DNA of 64,000 bases, taken from NCBI GenBank assembly GCA_003249225.1, contig QKJQ01000021.1, positions 62,001 through 126,000 on the forward strand, written 5' to 3'. Positions 25,344-33,859 of this stretch are shown piece by piece. The notes under the pieces were generated by a model. That model did no database searches and had not been told where the DNA came from. It saw nothing but the letters and a program-made list of their open reading frames with translations. The position numbers and the translations under genes are program-made. Positions within the stretch are counted from its first letter, which is position 1. Every line of letters begins with the position of its first letter. Source of the stretch: Clostridia bacterium. Lineage in GTDB: Bacteria > Bacillota > Clostridia > Lachnospirales > Lachnospiraceae.

Positions 25344-26282
25344 ATGGGAACAATGGGATATTTATTTATTATTTTGGGAGTGATTGTGTTATTAATCATT
25401 GCCTCCTGTGTAAAGATCGTTCCACAGGCGCAGGGATTTGTTATAGAGCGTCTTGGTGGATACAATGGAACCTGGAGCGTAGGTCTTCATTTTAAGATGC
25501 CTCTTATTGATAAGGTGGCTAAAAGAGTATTACTGAAAGAACAGGTCGCAGACTTTCCGCCTCAGCCGGTTATCACAAAAGATAACGTTACCATGCGAAT
25601 TGACACGGTAGTGTTCTATCAGATCACAGATCCAAAGCTTTTCGCTTATGGTGTTGAGAAACCACTTCTCGCAATTGAGAATCTGACAGCAACAACACTT
25701 CGTAATATCATCGGTGATCTTGAACTTGACCAGACACTTACATCAAGAGAAGTTATCAATACAAAAATGCGTGTGGCACTTGACGTAGCAACAGATCCAT
25801 GGGGAATTAAAGTAAACCGTGTTGAGTTAAAGAACATCATTCCTCCGGCAGCAATTCAGGATGCCATGGAGAAACAGATGAAAGCAGAGCGTGAACGACG
25901 TGAAGCAATTCTTCGTGCAGAAGGTGAGAAAACAGCGACCGTACTTGTGGCAGAAGGTAAAAAAGCGTCTGTTATTCTGAATGCGGAAGCTGAAAAAGAA
26001 TCTGCAATTCTTCGTGCTCAGGCGAAGAAAGAAGCAACCATTCGGGAAGCTGAAGGTGAGGCAGAAGCTATTCTTAAGATACAGCAGGCAAATGCCAACG
26101 GTATTGAAATGCTTAACAAATCAGCACCGACTCAGCAGGTATTGCATTTAAAGAGCCTTGAATCATTCGCAAAGGCTGCAGACGGAAAAGCAACCAAGAT
26201 TATCATTCCTTCTGAGATCCAAAGTCTTGCAGGACTTGTAAAAAGTATTGGAGAAGTAGCGAAGGAAGACGTTCAGCAATAG
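25344..26282 (+). CDS. SPFH/band 7 (stomatin-like) membrane protein
   Basis: A 312-residue protein with one N-terminal membrane helix (about 5-25), a band 7 domain (to about 175), and a long alanine/glutamate-rich coiled coil (180-255, with repeated AEGEK/AEAEK units), ending in a short conserved tail. It is of the QmcA/paraslipin kind. It forms oligomers on the inner membrane face and works with NfeD. AAGGAGG precedes the ATG. Confidence 0.92.
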   Translation: MGTMGYLFIILGVIVLLIIASCVKIVPQAQGFVIERLGGYNGTWSVGLHFKMPLIDKVAKRVLLKEQVADFPPQPVITKDNVTMRIDTVVFYQITDPKLFAYGVEKPLLAIENLTATTLRNIIGDLELDQTLTSREVINTKMRVALDVATDPWGIKVNRVELKNIIPPAAIQDAMEKQMKAERERREAILRAEGEKTATVLVAEGKKASVILNAEAEKESAILRAQAKKEATIREAEGEAEAILKIQQANANGIEMLNKSAPTQQVLHLKSLESFAKAADGKATKIIIPSEIQSLAGLVKSIGEVAKEDVQQ

Positions 26283-26304
26283 AAACACTAAATTGAAAGA
26301 TATT

Positions 26305-26332
26305 CAAAGAGCCGTTGAAAAACGGCTCTTTG
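26305..26332 (+). terminator. Hairpin terminator after the SPFH gene
   Basis: A 12-bp perfect stem CAAAGAGCCGTT / AACGGCTCTTTG with a GAAA loop lies 22 bases after the stop. The T residues are within the 3' arm; there is no long T tract, so efficiency is uncertain. Confidence 0.6.
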
Positions 26333-26428
26333 TACGATAAAATGTAATTACGTTTATTTCAATGATTGGCATACCGAAGATAGTAAAAAAATGCCATAAA
26401 TCTTAAAAAGGAGAAGTGAGAATTTGTT

Positions 26429-27142
26429 ATGAAAATCATGGTTCTTGAAGATAACAGAGAAAGCCGCAGGGCACTAAAGGAACTAATCAGCAGTATTTCA
26501 GATGAAATCAGTGTGGAAGTTGCAGCGACCATAGAAGAGGCAGACAAGCTGATGGAAGACCCGATTCCGTTTGCTTTATTCCTTCTTGATATAAATATGG
26601 ATATGAGAAAAAGCGAAGATACCTCAGGACTTGACTTTGCAAAGAAGATTCGGGATGAAAAGCAATATGAGTTCACACCGATCGTGTTCATAACCTCGCT
26701 GGCGAACCTTGAAGTGACATCGTACCGCGAAGCACAGTGTTATTCCTACATTACGAAACCATTTCGCAAAAGTGAAGTAGAAAAGATCGTGCGGAAGGTA
26801 TTAAGTCATCAGGAAGAACGGCAGGATAAGACGATTGTTGTAAAAAAAGATGGAGTTAATTACCGTATTAAAATCAATGAAATTATATCCATTCAGGCTA
26901 TTATGCGCGGGGTAAGACTGACAATGGGTAAAGAGACCATGGATATACGGTATCTAACGCTCAAACAAATCCTGGAAAAAATCGATTCACCGGAGTTCAT
27001 ACAGTGTCACAGAATGTATATTATTAACACGGATTACATAGAATATGTTGATTCAGTAAATCAGCTGATTCAGCTAAAGGGACAATCATCTCCTGTAGAA
27101 ATAGGGATTACATACAAAACAGCAATTAAGAAATGGCTATAA
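26429..27142 (+). CDS. LytTR-family response regulator
   Basis: A 237-residue protein with an N-terminal receiver domain (phospho-acceptor D54 in LLDINMD) and a C-terminal LytTR DNA-binding domain (about 135-237; IQAIMRGVRLTMG..., FIQCHRMYIINTDYI). This class (AgrA, VirR) often controls peptide-sensing or virulence-like genes. The kinase gene follows after about 30 bases. Confidence 0.92.
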   Translation: MKIMVLEDNRESRRALKELISSISDEISVEVAATIEEADKLMEDPIPFALFLLDINMDMRKSEDTSGLDFAKKIRDEKQYEFTPIVFITSLANLEVTSYREAQCYSYITKPFRKSEVEKIVRKVLSHQEERQDKTIVVKKDGVNYRIKINEIISIQAIMRGVRLTMGKETMDIRYLTLKQILEKIDSPEFIQCHRMYIINTDYIEYVDSVNQLIQLKGQSSPVEIGITYKTAIKKWL

Positions 27143-27173
27143 ATAGGGTATGGCCAGGAGTAGGGAGGTTTGC

Positions 27174-28031
27174 ATGAGCAACAGTTGGCTGCTGCATGGA
27201 AAACGTGTATATATCATTCTGATTATGTGCTGTCTGACCATTATTCCGGTAACGATGATAATGTGTCTGGGGCTGCATTATTTTACAACGACGCAGTGTT
27301 TTACGATCATATTCTCGAGTGTGCTGATACTTGCCATTCTTGGAACACTGACTAGAAGTTATCAGGTATATCAGAAACAGGAAAAAGAACTTCAGATGTA
27401 CCGTATGTATACAAAACCGATGGAGGAACTGGTACGTGAGGTACGGGCAAGGCAGCATGAATTTGATAATCATCTGAATGCGATTCTGAACATGCATATT
27501 GTGATCGATAATTATGATGAACTGGTAAAAAGTCAGCATGATTACATCTTCAGCGTGGTGGATGATAAGAAGAACAGTTATCTGCCGCTTCTGCGCATCT
27601 CAGATAAAGTGCTTGCGGGCTTCCTTTATACGAAAATCGTATCGGTAAAAAAGAATGTGGAGTTTGATATCGAAGTCGGGTCAAGGCAGATCATGAAGAA
27701 CATTCCTGAGTCGGAACTGATCGAAGTGATCGGAACACTGATCGACAATGCCATCGAAGCCTGTACAGAAGATCTTAACAGAATAAGGATCCTGCTTACA
27801 AGTGAAAATGACAAGCTGGATTTTGAAGTAATGAATGAGCATAGAAAGATTCCGCTGACCCAGCTTGGACATTTCTTTGAACGTGGGTATTCCACAAAAT
27901 CAAACAGAGGAAGAAGAGGTCTTGGCCTTTATAATGCACGACGAATCATCCGGGAATGGAAAGGTGACATAACGGTTGAAAATCGTGACTTTCAAGGCTC
28001 TAATTATGTGTGTTTCAGAATTGAAGTATAA
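27174..28031 (+). CDS. GHKL sensor histidine kinase
   Basis: A 285-residue AgrC-like kinase: two membrane helices (about 10-35 and 40-65), a dimerisation helix with phospho-acceptor histidine (RARQHEFDNHLNAIL, H95) and an ATPase domain (NAIEAC N-box near 195; GRRGLGLYNARRII G-box). Compared with AgrC it has only two membrane helices, so its signal may be membrane-bound or intracellular. The ATG at 27174 is preferred over 27150 because GGGAGG precedes it. The stop codon is inside a tandem repeat. Confidence 0.88.
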   Translation: MSNSWLLHGKRVYIILIMCCLTIIPVTMIMCLGLHYFTTTQCFTIIFSSVLILAILGTLTRSYQVYQKQEKELQMYRMYTKPMEELVREVRARQHEFDNHLNAILNMHIVIDNYDELVKSQHDYIFSVVDDKKNSYLPLLRISDKVLAGFLYTKIVSVKKNVEFDIEVGSRQIMKNIPESELIEVIGTLIDNAIEACTEDLNRIRILLTSENDKLDFEVMNEHRKIPLTQLGHFFERGYSTKSNRGRRGLGLYNARRIIREWKGDITVENRDFQGSNYVCFRIEV

Positions 28032-28111
28032 ATATTACTGATTACAAGTATAAATATTGCTGATTACAAGTATAAATATTTCTGAATACAAGTATAAATA
28101 TTCCGGTATAG
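28024..28111 (+). repeat. 22-bp tandem repeat beginning at the kinase stop codon
   Basis: Four copies of AAGTATAAATATT plus 9 more bases start at 28024, 28046, 28068 and 28090. The first copy contains the last codons and stop (TAA, 28029-28031) of the kinase gene, and each further copy keeps a TAA. Confidence 0.9.
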
Positions 28112-28526
28112 AAGGCTGTGCATTTGAGATTTCATGTCGCTTCATCTTATGTTATATGGTGTTCTGAGAAGGGATAAATGGGAATTCATATGCATCCTGT
28201 ATCGTCTGTGATATCTAGGTTGCGCATAAAGTTACAAAAGATAGAAATTCACATAGAAGAGGCAAAGGAATTAATAGTATGTTCGATTGTATCAAAAGGA
28301 ATTGTATGAAAAAAATATGTAGAAGCGATCGAGATACGGGAAAGTCAAGTTCCATAACCAGTTAGTAAAAATGTAATTTAAAGATTCCTTGAATTGAATA
28401 CGGAAGCAGAGCAGATTAAAATGAATTGTCTGTCTGGAGGTAGTAGAGCAGTATGAAATCAGCAGACGAAACATGGATGCAAAGTCTGTAAGAGGAAACC
28501 CTATTAATATTAGGAGGGGAAGAAGT
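28112..28526. other. AT-rich intergenic region before the AraC gene
   Basis: About 415 bases without a convincing gene. No terminator, riboswitch motif or strong promoter was recognised. The 28473-28526 part is open in the AraC frame but lacks an RBS. Confidence 0.4.
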
Positions 28527-29345
28527 GTGGATTTAAGAAATCTATATGTGCCGCTGATTGCAGGCAATCGAAATTATACCTATATTGAGAGGGGTGCCAA
28601 TACTGCACTTGCACCATATGTACGATGCTATTGGTATTGTGAAAGTATTCCAGAGGAATATGATAGTCTTGTAATTCCGGATACATGTGTAGATATCATT
28701 TTTACGGTAAACAGAGAGGGCAGCATCACCACTACTTTCTGCGGTGTTAATGATAAGCCTGAGGTTGGTCATACTGCAGCTTTTTTAACAGAAAGAAAAG
28801 TCTTTGCAGTAAGATTTTATGTTTGGAGTTTTTCTATTCTGACAGGCGATACACTGCAAAACACCCGAAATCTATACTTGGATGCAGATATCTATATGAG
28901 TTATTATGTAAATGAGATTAAGAACAATATTTGTATTGACAGCGAATTTGACGAATTCATAAATATATCGAACAAGATTCTAATAAAACAGATTAAAGAG
29001 AAATTTATAGACTCGAATTTTATGAATGCTTTGTATCATGTTCTAAAAAGTAAGGGGAATATCCGAATCGATACGCTCGCTGACCAGTGCTTTATTGGAA
29101 AAAGGCAATTGGAACGTTTGTTTCGTACCAGAATGGATTTATCACCGAAACAGTTTACTAATCTTATCAGATACCAAAATGCGTGGAGGGGAATCCTCCT
29201 AAGCCAAGATATTAATGAGTTAGTACTTCAATTAGGCTATAGTGATCAATCTCATTTATTGAGGGAGTTCAAAAATTATCATGGTATAACGCCGTACGAA
29301 GCAAAGATATTTGCCTATGGGATGGAAAAGACGGCTTTTAGATAA
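28527..29345 (+). CDS. AraC-family regulator (start GTG)
   Basis: A 272-residue protein with an N-terminal DUF6597-like sensor region (about 1-120; YVRCYWYCES, IPDTCVDIIF) and a C-terminal AraC DNA-binding domain (about 170-262; IRIDTLADQCFIGKRQLERLFR, LGYSDQSHLLREFKNYHGITPYEAK). The GTG at 28527 is chosen because AGGAGG lies 9 bases before it; an ATG at 28473 is possible but has no RBS. The toroid-VOC gene follows 91 bases later and may be its target. Confidence 0.83.
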   Translation: MDLRNLYVPLIAGNRNYTYIERGANTALAPYVRCYWYCESIPEEYDSLVIPDTCVDIIFTVNREGSITTTFCGVNDKPEVGHTAAFLTERKVFAVRFYVWSFSILTGDTLQNTRNLYLDADIYMSYYVNEIKNNICIDSEFDEFINISNKILIKQIKEKFIDSNFMNALYHVLKSKGNIRIDTLADQCFIGKRQLERLFRTRMDLSPKQFTNLIRYQNAWRGILLSQDINELVLQLGYSDQSHLLREFKNYHGITPYEAKIFAYGMEKTAFR

Positions 29346-29436
29346 TGGACATTTCATTATCATGTCGCATTTATTCTATACACACTTGCGATATTAATGT
29401 ATTTTATGTGTAAATGAATATAAAGGAGATTAGTTT

Positions 29437-30720
29437 ATGCATAACGATATTTTTGATGGGGCAAGAAAATGGATGTATTTCAATGCCAGACATATAGATC
29501 TAGCGCGATTTCAGTATTTATTTGAAAATGGAAGTCGTGAGGCTGTATTGTTTGCTCTTATGGAATACCAAAATGAGGATGGTGGGTTTGGAAATGCTTT
29601 GGAAGCAGATTCCTTTAATCCATTGTCATCGCCTATACAAACCTGGGCAGCCACTGAAATTCTAAATGAAGTGTGCTTAGAAGAGGATCACCCAATTATT
29701 CAGGGAATACTCAGGTACCTGGAAAGCGGTAAGGATTTCAATGGAAAGTGCTGGCTTAATACGGTGCCATCCAATAATGATTATCCCCATGCATCCTGGT
29801 GGTCTTATGATATGCAATCCTATAACACAATTACCTATAATCCAACGGCTGCATTAGCAGGCTTTGTTTTGAAATACGCAGGTAAGGATAGTGGCTTATA
29901 TAAAAAATGCTTTGGTATTGTGAAGGAAGCGATTTCTTATCTAAAGGAAACCGATAAGTGCGATGAAATGCATATACTAGCCTGTTATGTGAGGATGACT
30001 CAGTATTGCCGTAAAGCGGGTCTGGCCGATGAGTTGTCGATTGAAGAAGTGGAGAAGCTTCTTTTGCAGAAGATAAATAAGACGATCACCTGGGATAAGG
30101 ATACATGGAGCAAGTGCTATGTATGTAAACCGTCTAATTTCTTCATGGATAAGGAGAATTTCTTATATCAAAGCTTCATAGAGTTAGCAAATGATGAATG
30201 TGATTTTATAAAGAACACACAGAAGCCGGACAAAACCTGGTCGATTAACTGGAAATGGGAGGATGATTTAGAGCAGTGGCACATTGCAGAAAATTGGTGG
30301 AAAGCTCATTTGATCATAATGAACCTAAGGTTTTTACAGGGGATAAGTGAAGAAGCACTGGTAAAAGATTCCATGATAAGAAAACTGTATTGTGTGAATT
30401 TGCATACCAGTCAAATTGATACAATGAAATCATTCTACCATGATATTCTTGATATTCCGATAACATTTCCGGGATATAATAAGGATATTGATGGAATGAA
30501 ATTAGGATTTGGTGTGGATTCACTTCAGATCTGTCTGTGGAGAGAAGAAAACTGGGGGAAAGGAAACGGTCACGTCGAGATTGCGGTTCGAGGCAGCTTG
30601 GAGGATATCATAAAACGTTTAAAAGAAAAGCAATATTTGAATTTCAAGTTACTGCATGAAAGCTATGGAAAATGCCTGATTCTTCATGACCCTGATGGAA
30701 ACCAATTAACGATTATGTAA
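29437..30720 (+). CDS. Alpha/alpha-toroid protein fused to a VOC (glyoxalase-like) domain
   Basis: A 427-residue cytosolic protein. Residues 1 to about 300 look like a terpenoid-cyclase/prenyltransferase-type helical toroid, with NEDGGFGNALEAD (near 47-59) and several aromatic-rich segments, but no DxDD catalytic motif is seen. Residues about 312-427 form a VOC domain (YCVNLHTSQIDTMKSFYHDIL, GHVEIAVRG, HDPDGNQLTIM). VOC proteins bind metal or small ligands. An unusual fusion; function unknown. It lies downstream of an AraC gene. AAGGAG precedes the ATG. Confidence 0.75.
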   Translation: MHNDIFDGARKWMYFNARHIDLARFQYLFENGSREAVLFALMEYQNEDGGFGNALEADSFNPLSSPIQTWAATEILNEVCLEEDHPIIQGILRYLESGKDFNGKCWLNTVPSNNDYPHASWWSYDMQSYNTITYNPTAALAGFVLKYAGKDSGLYKKCFGIVKEAISYLKETDKCDEMHILACYVRMTQYCRKAGLADELSIEEVEKLLLQKINKTITWDKDTWSKCYVCKPSNFFMDKENFLYQSFIELANDECDFIKNTQKPDKTWSINWKWEDDLEQWHIAENWWKAHLIIMNLRFLQGISEEALVKDSMIRKLYCVNLHTSQIDTMKSFYHDILDIPITFPGYNKDIDGMKLGFGVDSLQICLWREENWGKGNGHVEIAVRGSLEDIIKRLKEKQYLNFKLLHESYGKCLILHDPDGNQLTIM

Positions 30721-30778
30721 ATTTTTAATGTACGTATATGTAAGCTTACTACTTTATGATTCGCTTATGACTAAGCAG

Positions 30779-30806
30779 ATAGCCTGCCGAAATTTCGGCA
30801 GGCTAT
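30779..30806. terminator. Perfect palindromic hairpin after the toroid-VOC gene
   Basis: A 28-base perfect palindrome with arms ATAGCCTGCCGAAA and TTTCGGCAGGCTAT is a stable hairpin 59 bases after the stop. It lacks a T tract on either strand, so terminator function is probable rather than certain. Confidence 0.55.
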
Positions 30807-31013
30807 TGCTAAAAAAGGGAAAGCTATACGTTTTTTACATTGGAAGATAGAGGTGGCCGAACGAAAAGTCAGTGAAATGGTGAGGATAAAATATACAAAA
30901 ATAAGGGCCGAATTTATATGGATAAATATGTAAAATACAATTGTGAATCCTTCCTTTTTATGGTAGGCTAATAAGGAGGGAAACAGGGATCGTCATCGGC
31001 ATACAGGAGGCAG

Positions 31014-32000
31014 ATGAACGATATAATAACAATTGAATTTGATTTATTTTTGAACCGGCTGATTCATCAGATGAAACAGATGTTGGGAACGTCTTATGAG
31101 ATACAGCATAAGCAGATCAATAAGAACAACGGGATCGTAGCGGAGTGTCTGACCATTAAAGAAGTAAGAGAAGATATAGCACAGAGCTTTCGTCTGGATG
31201 ACTATTATGAGATGTATAAAAAGGGGGAACCGATGAACCGGATCGGGGAGAAGGTTCTGGAGTGCTATCTGGTGAATCAGTCCCGCTATGCAGGAGATGA
31301 CTGTATGAATGATTACAGGCGTATCCGTGATAAGATATTCTTCCGTCTGGTTAATAGGGAGATGAATAAGAACCTGTTGCATCAGGTACCGCATAAATCT
31401 GTACTTGACCTATGTATAACCTTTCACTGCCTTGTGAAAGAAGAAAAAAGTGGCATCGGTGCGGTGCAGATAACAAATGCACACTGTGAACGGTGGGAGG
31501 TCAGTCTTGAAAATCTGCTGCAGGATGCAATGTATAACACGGTGCGGATGTTCCCGCCGATTCTCAGGACCATGGATGAGGTCATGCGGGATATCCTGCG
31601 AAGTGAGATTGAAGCAAGCAGGCAGAAAAATCCGGAGGAAGAGCCGTTAATACCGGAAGAAGTTGCTATTGAAGAGATGATGAAGTTAATGATGCCGCAC
31701 CCTGATGATAGTCGGCCGCAGATTTATGTTCTGACGAATCAGAAAGGGATCAATGGTGCATCCTGCCTGCTTTATCCCGGAATTCAACAGGCGATTTCAA
31801 GGCAAATGAAGGAAGATTACTATATACTTCCCAGCAGCATTCATGAAGTGCTTCTTGTTCCCGTCTATGAAAGAGAAGAAAATCTTGCTTCCATGGTGGA
31901 AGAGGTGAACAAGACGCAGGTACCGTTGGAAGATATTTTATCGGATCACGTCTATCGGTATTCATCTGTAAAAGAAGTTCTGGCTGCATTTCCGGCATAA
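31014..32000 (+). CDS. DUF5688-like protein of Lachnospiraceae type
   Basis: A 328-residue soluble protein matching the pattern of DUF5688-family proteins common in gut Clostridia: an N-terminal helical part with a DYRRIRDKIFFRLVNREMN segment, a CLVKEEKSGIGAVQITNAH strand, and a C-terminal DDSRPQIYVLTN...GINGASCLLYPG / EVLLVPV region. No catalytic motif is seen. Function unknown. AGGAGG precedes the ATG. Confidence 0.75.
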   Translation: MNDIITIEFDLFLNRLIHQMKQMLGTSYEIQHKQINKNNGIVAECLTIKEVREDIAQSFRLDDYYEMYKKGEPMNRIGEKVLECYLVNQSRYAGDDCMNDYRRIRDKIFFRLVNREMNKNLLHQVPHKSVLDLCITFHCLVKEEKSGIGAVQITNAHCERWEVSLENLLQDAMYNTVRMFPPILRTMDEVMRDILRSEIEASRQKNPEEEPLIPEEVAIEEMMKLMMPHPDDSRPQIYVLTNQKGINGASCLLYPGIQQAISRQMKEDYYILPSSIHEVLLVPVYEREENLASMVEEVNKTQVPLEDILSDHVYRYSSVKEVLAAFPA

Positions 32001-32042
32001 GGTTTCGAATGGATCTGGTTTTTAAAGAAAAAAGGAGCATAT

Positions 32043-32081
32043 AAAAAGCCGCATACACGATTTGTGACATGCGGCTTTTTT
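32043..32081. terminator. Bidirectional terminator
   Basis: The stem AAAAAGCCGCAT / ATGCGGCTTTTT lies between convergent genes ending at 32000 (+) and 32088 (-), with A/T tracts on both sides. Confidence 0.85.
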
Positions 32082-32087
32082 ATTAAA

Positions 32088-32927
32088 TTATTCATCGGAA
32101 GACGAATCGGTTGAGGTATCCGTTCCGGTAGAATCCGTGCTAAGCTGTTCGTACAAAGCTTTCAGGGATTCATCACTTTCCAGTGCATTATTGAATTTTT
32201 CAAGTATATCATTGTATAAGTCTTTGACATCTTCGGCATCCATAAGAGTCTCAATGTATGCAGATTCTTCCTCGGTTGGATCTTCCATCATAACACGAAG
32301 CTTTCCGTCATCTGTGTAGGTCAGGCATAACCGGTCAAGACTCGGCACCAGAGTAGTAATGGTTGCTATCTCTGAATCGTAACTGACGAAAACTACATAG
32401 GCGATGTTCCCGATACCTTTCTTTGTGTAGCAGGTTATGTTCTGGAAGCTGTTAACGAACTCGTATTGTTTTTGCAGATACTCGATATCGACTTGTGTTG
32501 TGTCTGTAACAAGTTCTGTAAAATCATCGATATTACAATCAAGTTTTGCCTGATAGTAGCTGCTTATGAGATCGTTCACATCTTGATAAGCATCCTTCTC
32601 CAAAGGATTCGGAGACGGTGTCGGCGATGGTGATGGTGTCGGTGTTGCAGTAGCGGCAGGTGTCGCAGCAGCAGTAGCCTTTGCGCCAGAGCTGTCATCA
32701 TCCGATGGTGTATTCCCGGAGGTATCCGAATCAGCAGAATTCTGTTGACCGATCGTGATATCCGAAGCTGCTGCATCATTTCCAGACGAAGTAACCGGTT
32801 TTTCAAATGAAAATATCGTAAAACCGATGGCCATGATACCAATCGACAGGATCAGTGCCAGTTCTTTACTCTTCATTGTCAGTGCGAGGTGCAGCTTTTT
32901 ATTTATTGTGTCTCTTGCTTGCTTCAT
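32088..32927 (-). CDS. Membrane-anchored hypothetical protein with Pro/Thr linker
   Basis: A 279-residue protein. A cytosolic basic stretch is followed by one membrane helix (about residues 23-40), then a Ser/Asp/Ala-rich and Thr-Pro-Ser repeat linker (45-107), a domain of mixed helix and strand (110-260), and a Ser/Thr/Asp tail. The extracellular domain resembles the DUF4878/NTF2-like type only loosely (YQDVNDLISSYYQAKLDCNID), which is a common pattern in Lachnospiraceae secreted proteins. AAGGAG precedes the ATG. Function unknown. Confidence 0.75.
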   Translation of the reverse strand: MKQARDTINKKLHLALTMKSKELALILSIGIMAIGFTIFSFEKPVTSSGNDAAASDITIGQQNSADSDTSGNTPSDDDSSGAKATAAATPAATATPTPSPSPTPSPNPLEKDAYQDVNDLISSYYQAKLDCNIDDFTELVTDTTQVDIEYLQKQYEFVNSFQNITCYTKKGIGNIAYVVFVSYDSEIATITTLVPSLDRLCLTYTDDGKLRVMMEDPTEEESAYIETLMDAEDVKDLYNDILEKFNNALESDESLKALYEQLSTDSTGTDTSTDSSSDE

Positions 32928-33171
32928 AATATATAGCTCCTTATGAATGGCTTCTCTCCCAAAGCGATAAAACGCTTATCCCCAAAACTCCATTCAACAT
33001 TTTATCAGAAAACAGAAAGGAAAGCAACAAAAATATCTTGAATTGTTACAAAAGTATTAAATTAATGCAACGAATGTTTTAATTGACTTTTCTGGACAAT
33101 AAATGTATGGGGATTTTAGCATAAAAAATCGAAAGATGGGAAACCTTACGCTTCTCTTTTTAAGTAAATTA

Positions 33172-33180
33172 TGCTATAAT
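33172..33180 (+). promoter_or_regulatory. Extended -10 promoter element
   Basis: TGCTATAAT (TGn-TATAAT) lies 38 bases before the small gene at 33219. The -35 region is weak (TTCTCT). A second candidate promoter further up is TTGACT (33083) with TATGGG (33106), 17-base spacer. Confidence 0.5.
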
Positions 33181-33218
33181 AAACCAAACATAAAATTCAT
33201 GCAGAGGATGGACCAGTT

Positions 33219-33425
33219 ATGTATATTATCAAATTGGACTTACAAGACATGGGGACATTGTTTTTTACAGGAAAAAGGAAAGTAGTCCAAGGGGAAGAAC
33301 AGCCGGGACTGACCGCTGAAGTCGAAGAAGCCATGGTTTTTGACAGTGAAGAAGAGGCTTCCGACATGTGTAAAAAAATGATTGAACTGTTCGAGATGGA
33401 TTTTTATTATTCCGCTGTTGCGTAA
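33219..33425 (+). CDS. Small hypothetical protein (68 aa)
   Basis: A short acidic protein with a beta-strand start (MYIIKLDL), a Lys-rich turn and a C-terminal helix containing SEEEASDMCKKMIELFEMDF. It has its own promoter-like element and a moderate RBS (GCAGAGGA). No family recognised. It is followed by a 12-bp inverted repeat. Confidence 0.6.
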   Translation: MYIIKLDLQDMGTLFFTGKRKVVQGEEQPGLTAEVEEAMVFDSEEEASDMCKKMIELFEMDFYYSAVA

Positions 33426-33442
33426 TGTATGAATCCGCTTTT

Positions 33443-33486
33443 GGTATGTCAAATTCGAAGTAGTCCGATCAAACATTTGACATACC
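33443..33486. repeat. 12-bp perfect inverted repeat after the small gene
   Basis: GGTATGTCAAAT and ATTTGACATACC are separated by 20 bases, starting 18 bases after the stop codon. Likely a terminator or transcript end; only a short T-run follows. Confidence 0.5.
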
Positions 33487-33648
33487 AGTTTTACAGTACT
33501 GCTGAAATAAGATGGCGGAAGCCTTTGTTTCAAACAATGCTTTCGTCAGCAGATATCTGGACTTCATCATACAAAAAGACTATATACTCGTGGATTACAG
33601 GCATAATTACACACACGGATATATAGTCCTTATTTTGTACTAAAGGTA

Positions 33649-33721
33649 TGCGTCTGATAGGATTCGAACCTACGGCCTTTGGCTTCGGAAGCCACTGCGA
33701 TATCCACTTCGCTACAGACGC
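33649..33721 (-). tRNA. tRNA-Arg (anticodon CCG)
   Basis: On the minus strand the cloverleaf has acceptor arms GCGTCTG / CAGACGC, D arm GCGA...TCGC, anticodon arm GTGGC with loop TTCCGAA (anticodon CCG) and GCCAA, and a T-loop TTCGAAT. One mismatch (G-A) occurs at the base of the anticodon arm. It would read the Arg codon CGG. No CCA is encoded. Confidence 0.9.
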
Positions 33722-33859
33722 GAATGCAACCATCCGGGTAGTCCGGACGCAAAGAACATTATACTGGGTTTTACCAGATTTGTAAATACATAACCGCAAG
33801 AAAATCAATCAGGTAGCGGACAAAAGAATATTGGAAACGTAAAGGGAATGGGGAGAAGA

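Noticed and set aside
28473-28526. ATG at 28473 as the AraC start
   Set aside because: No RBS, whereas the GTG at 28527 has AGGAGG at proper distance.
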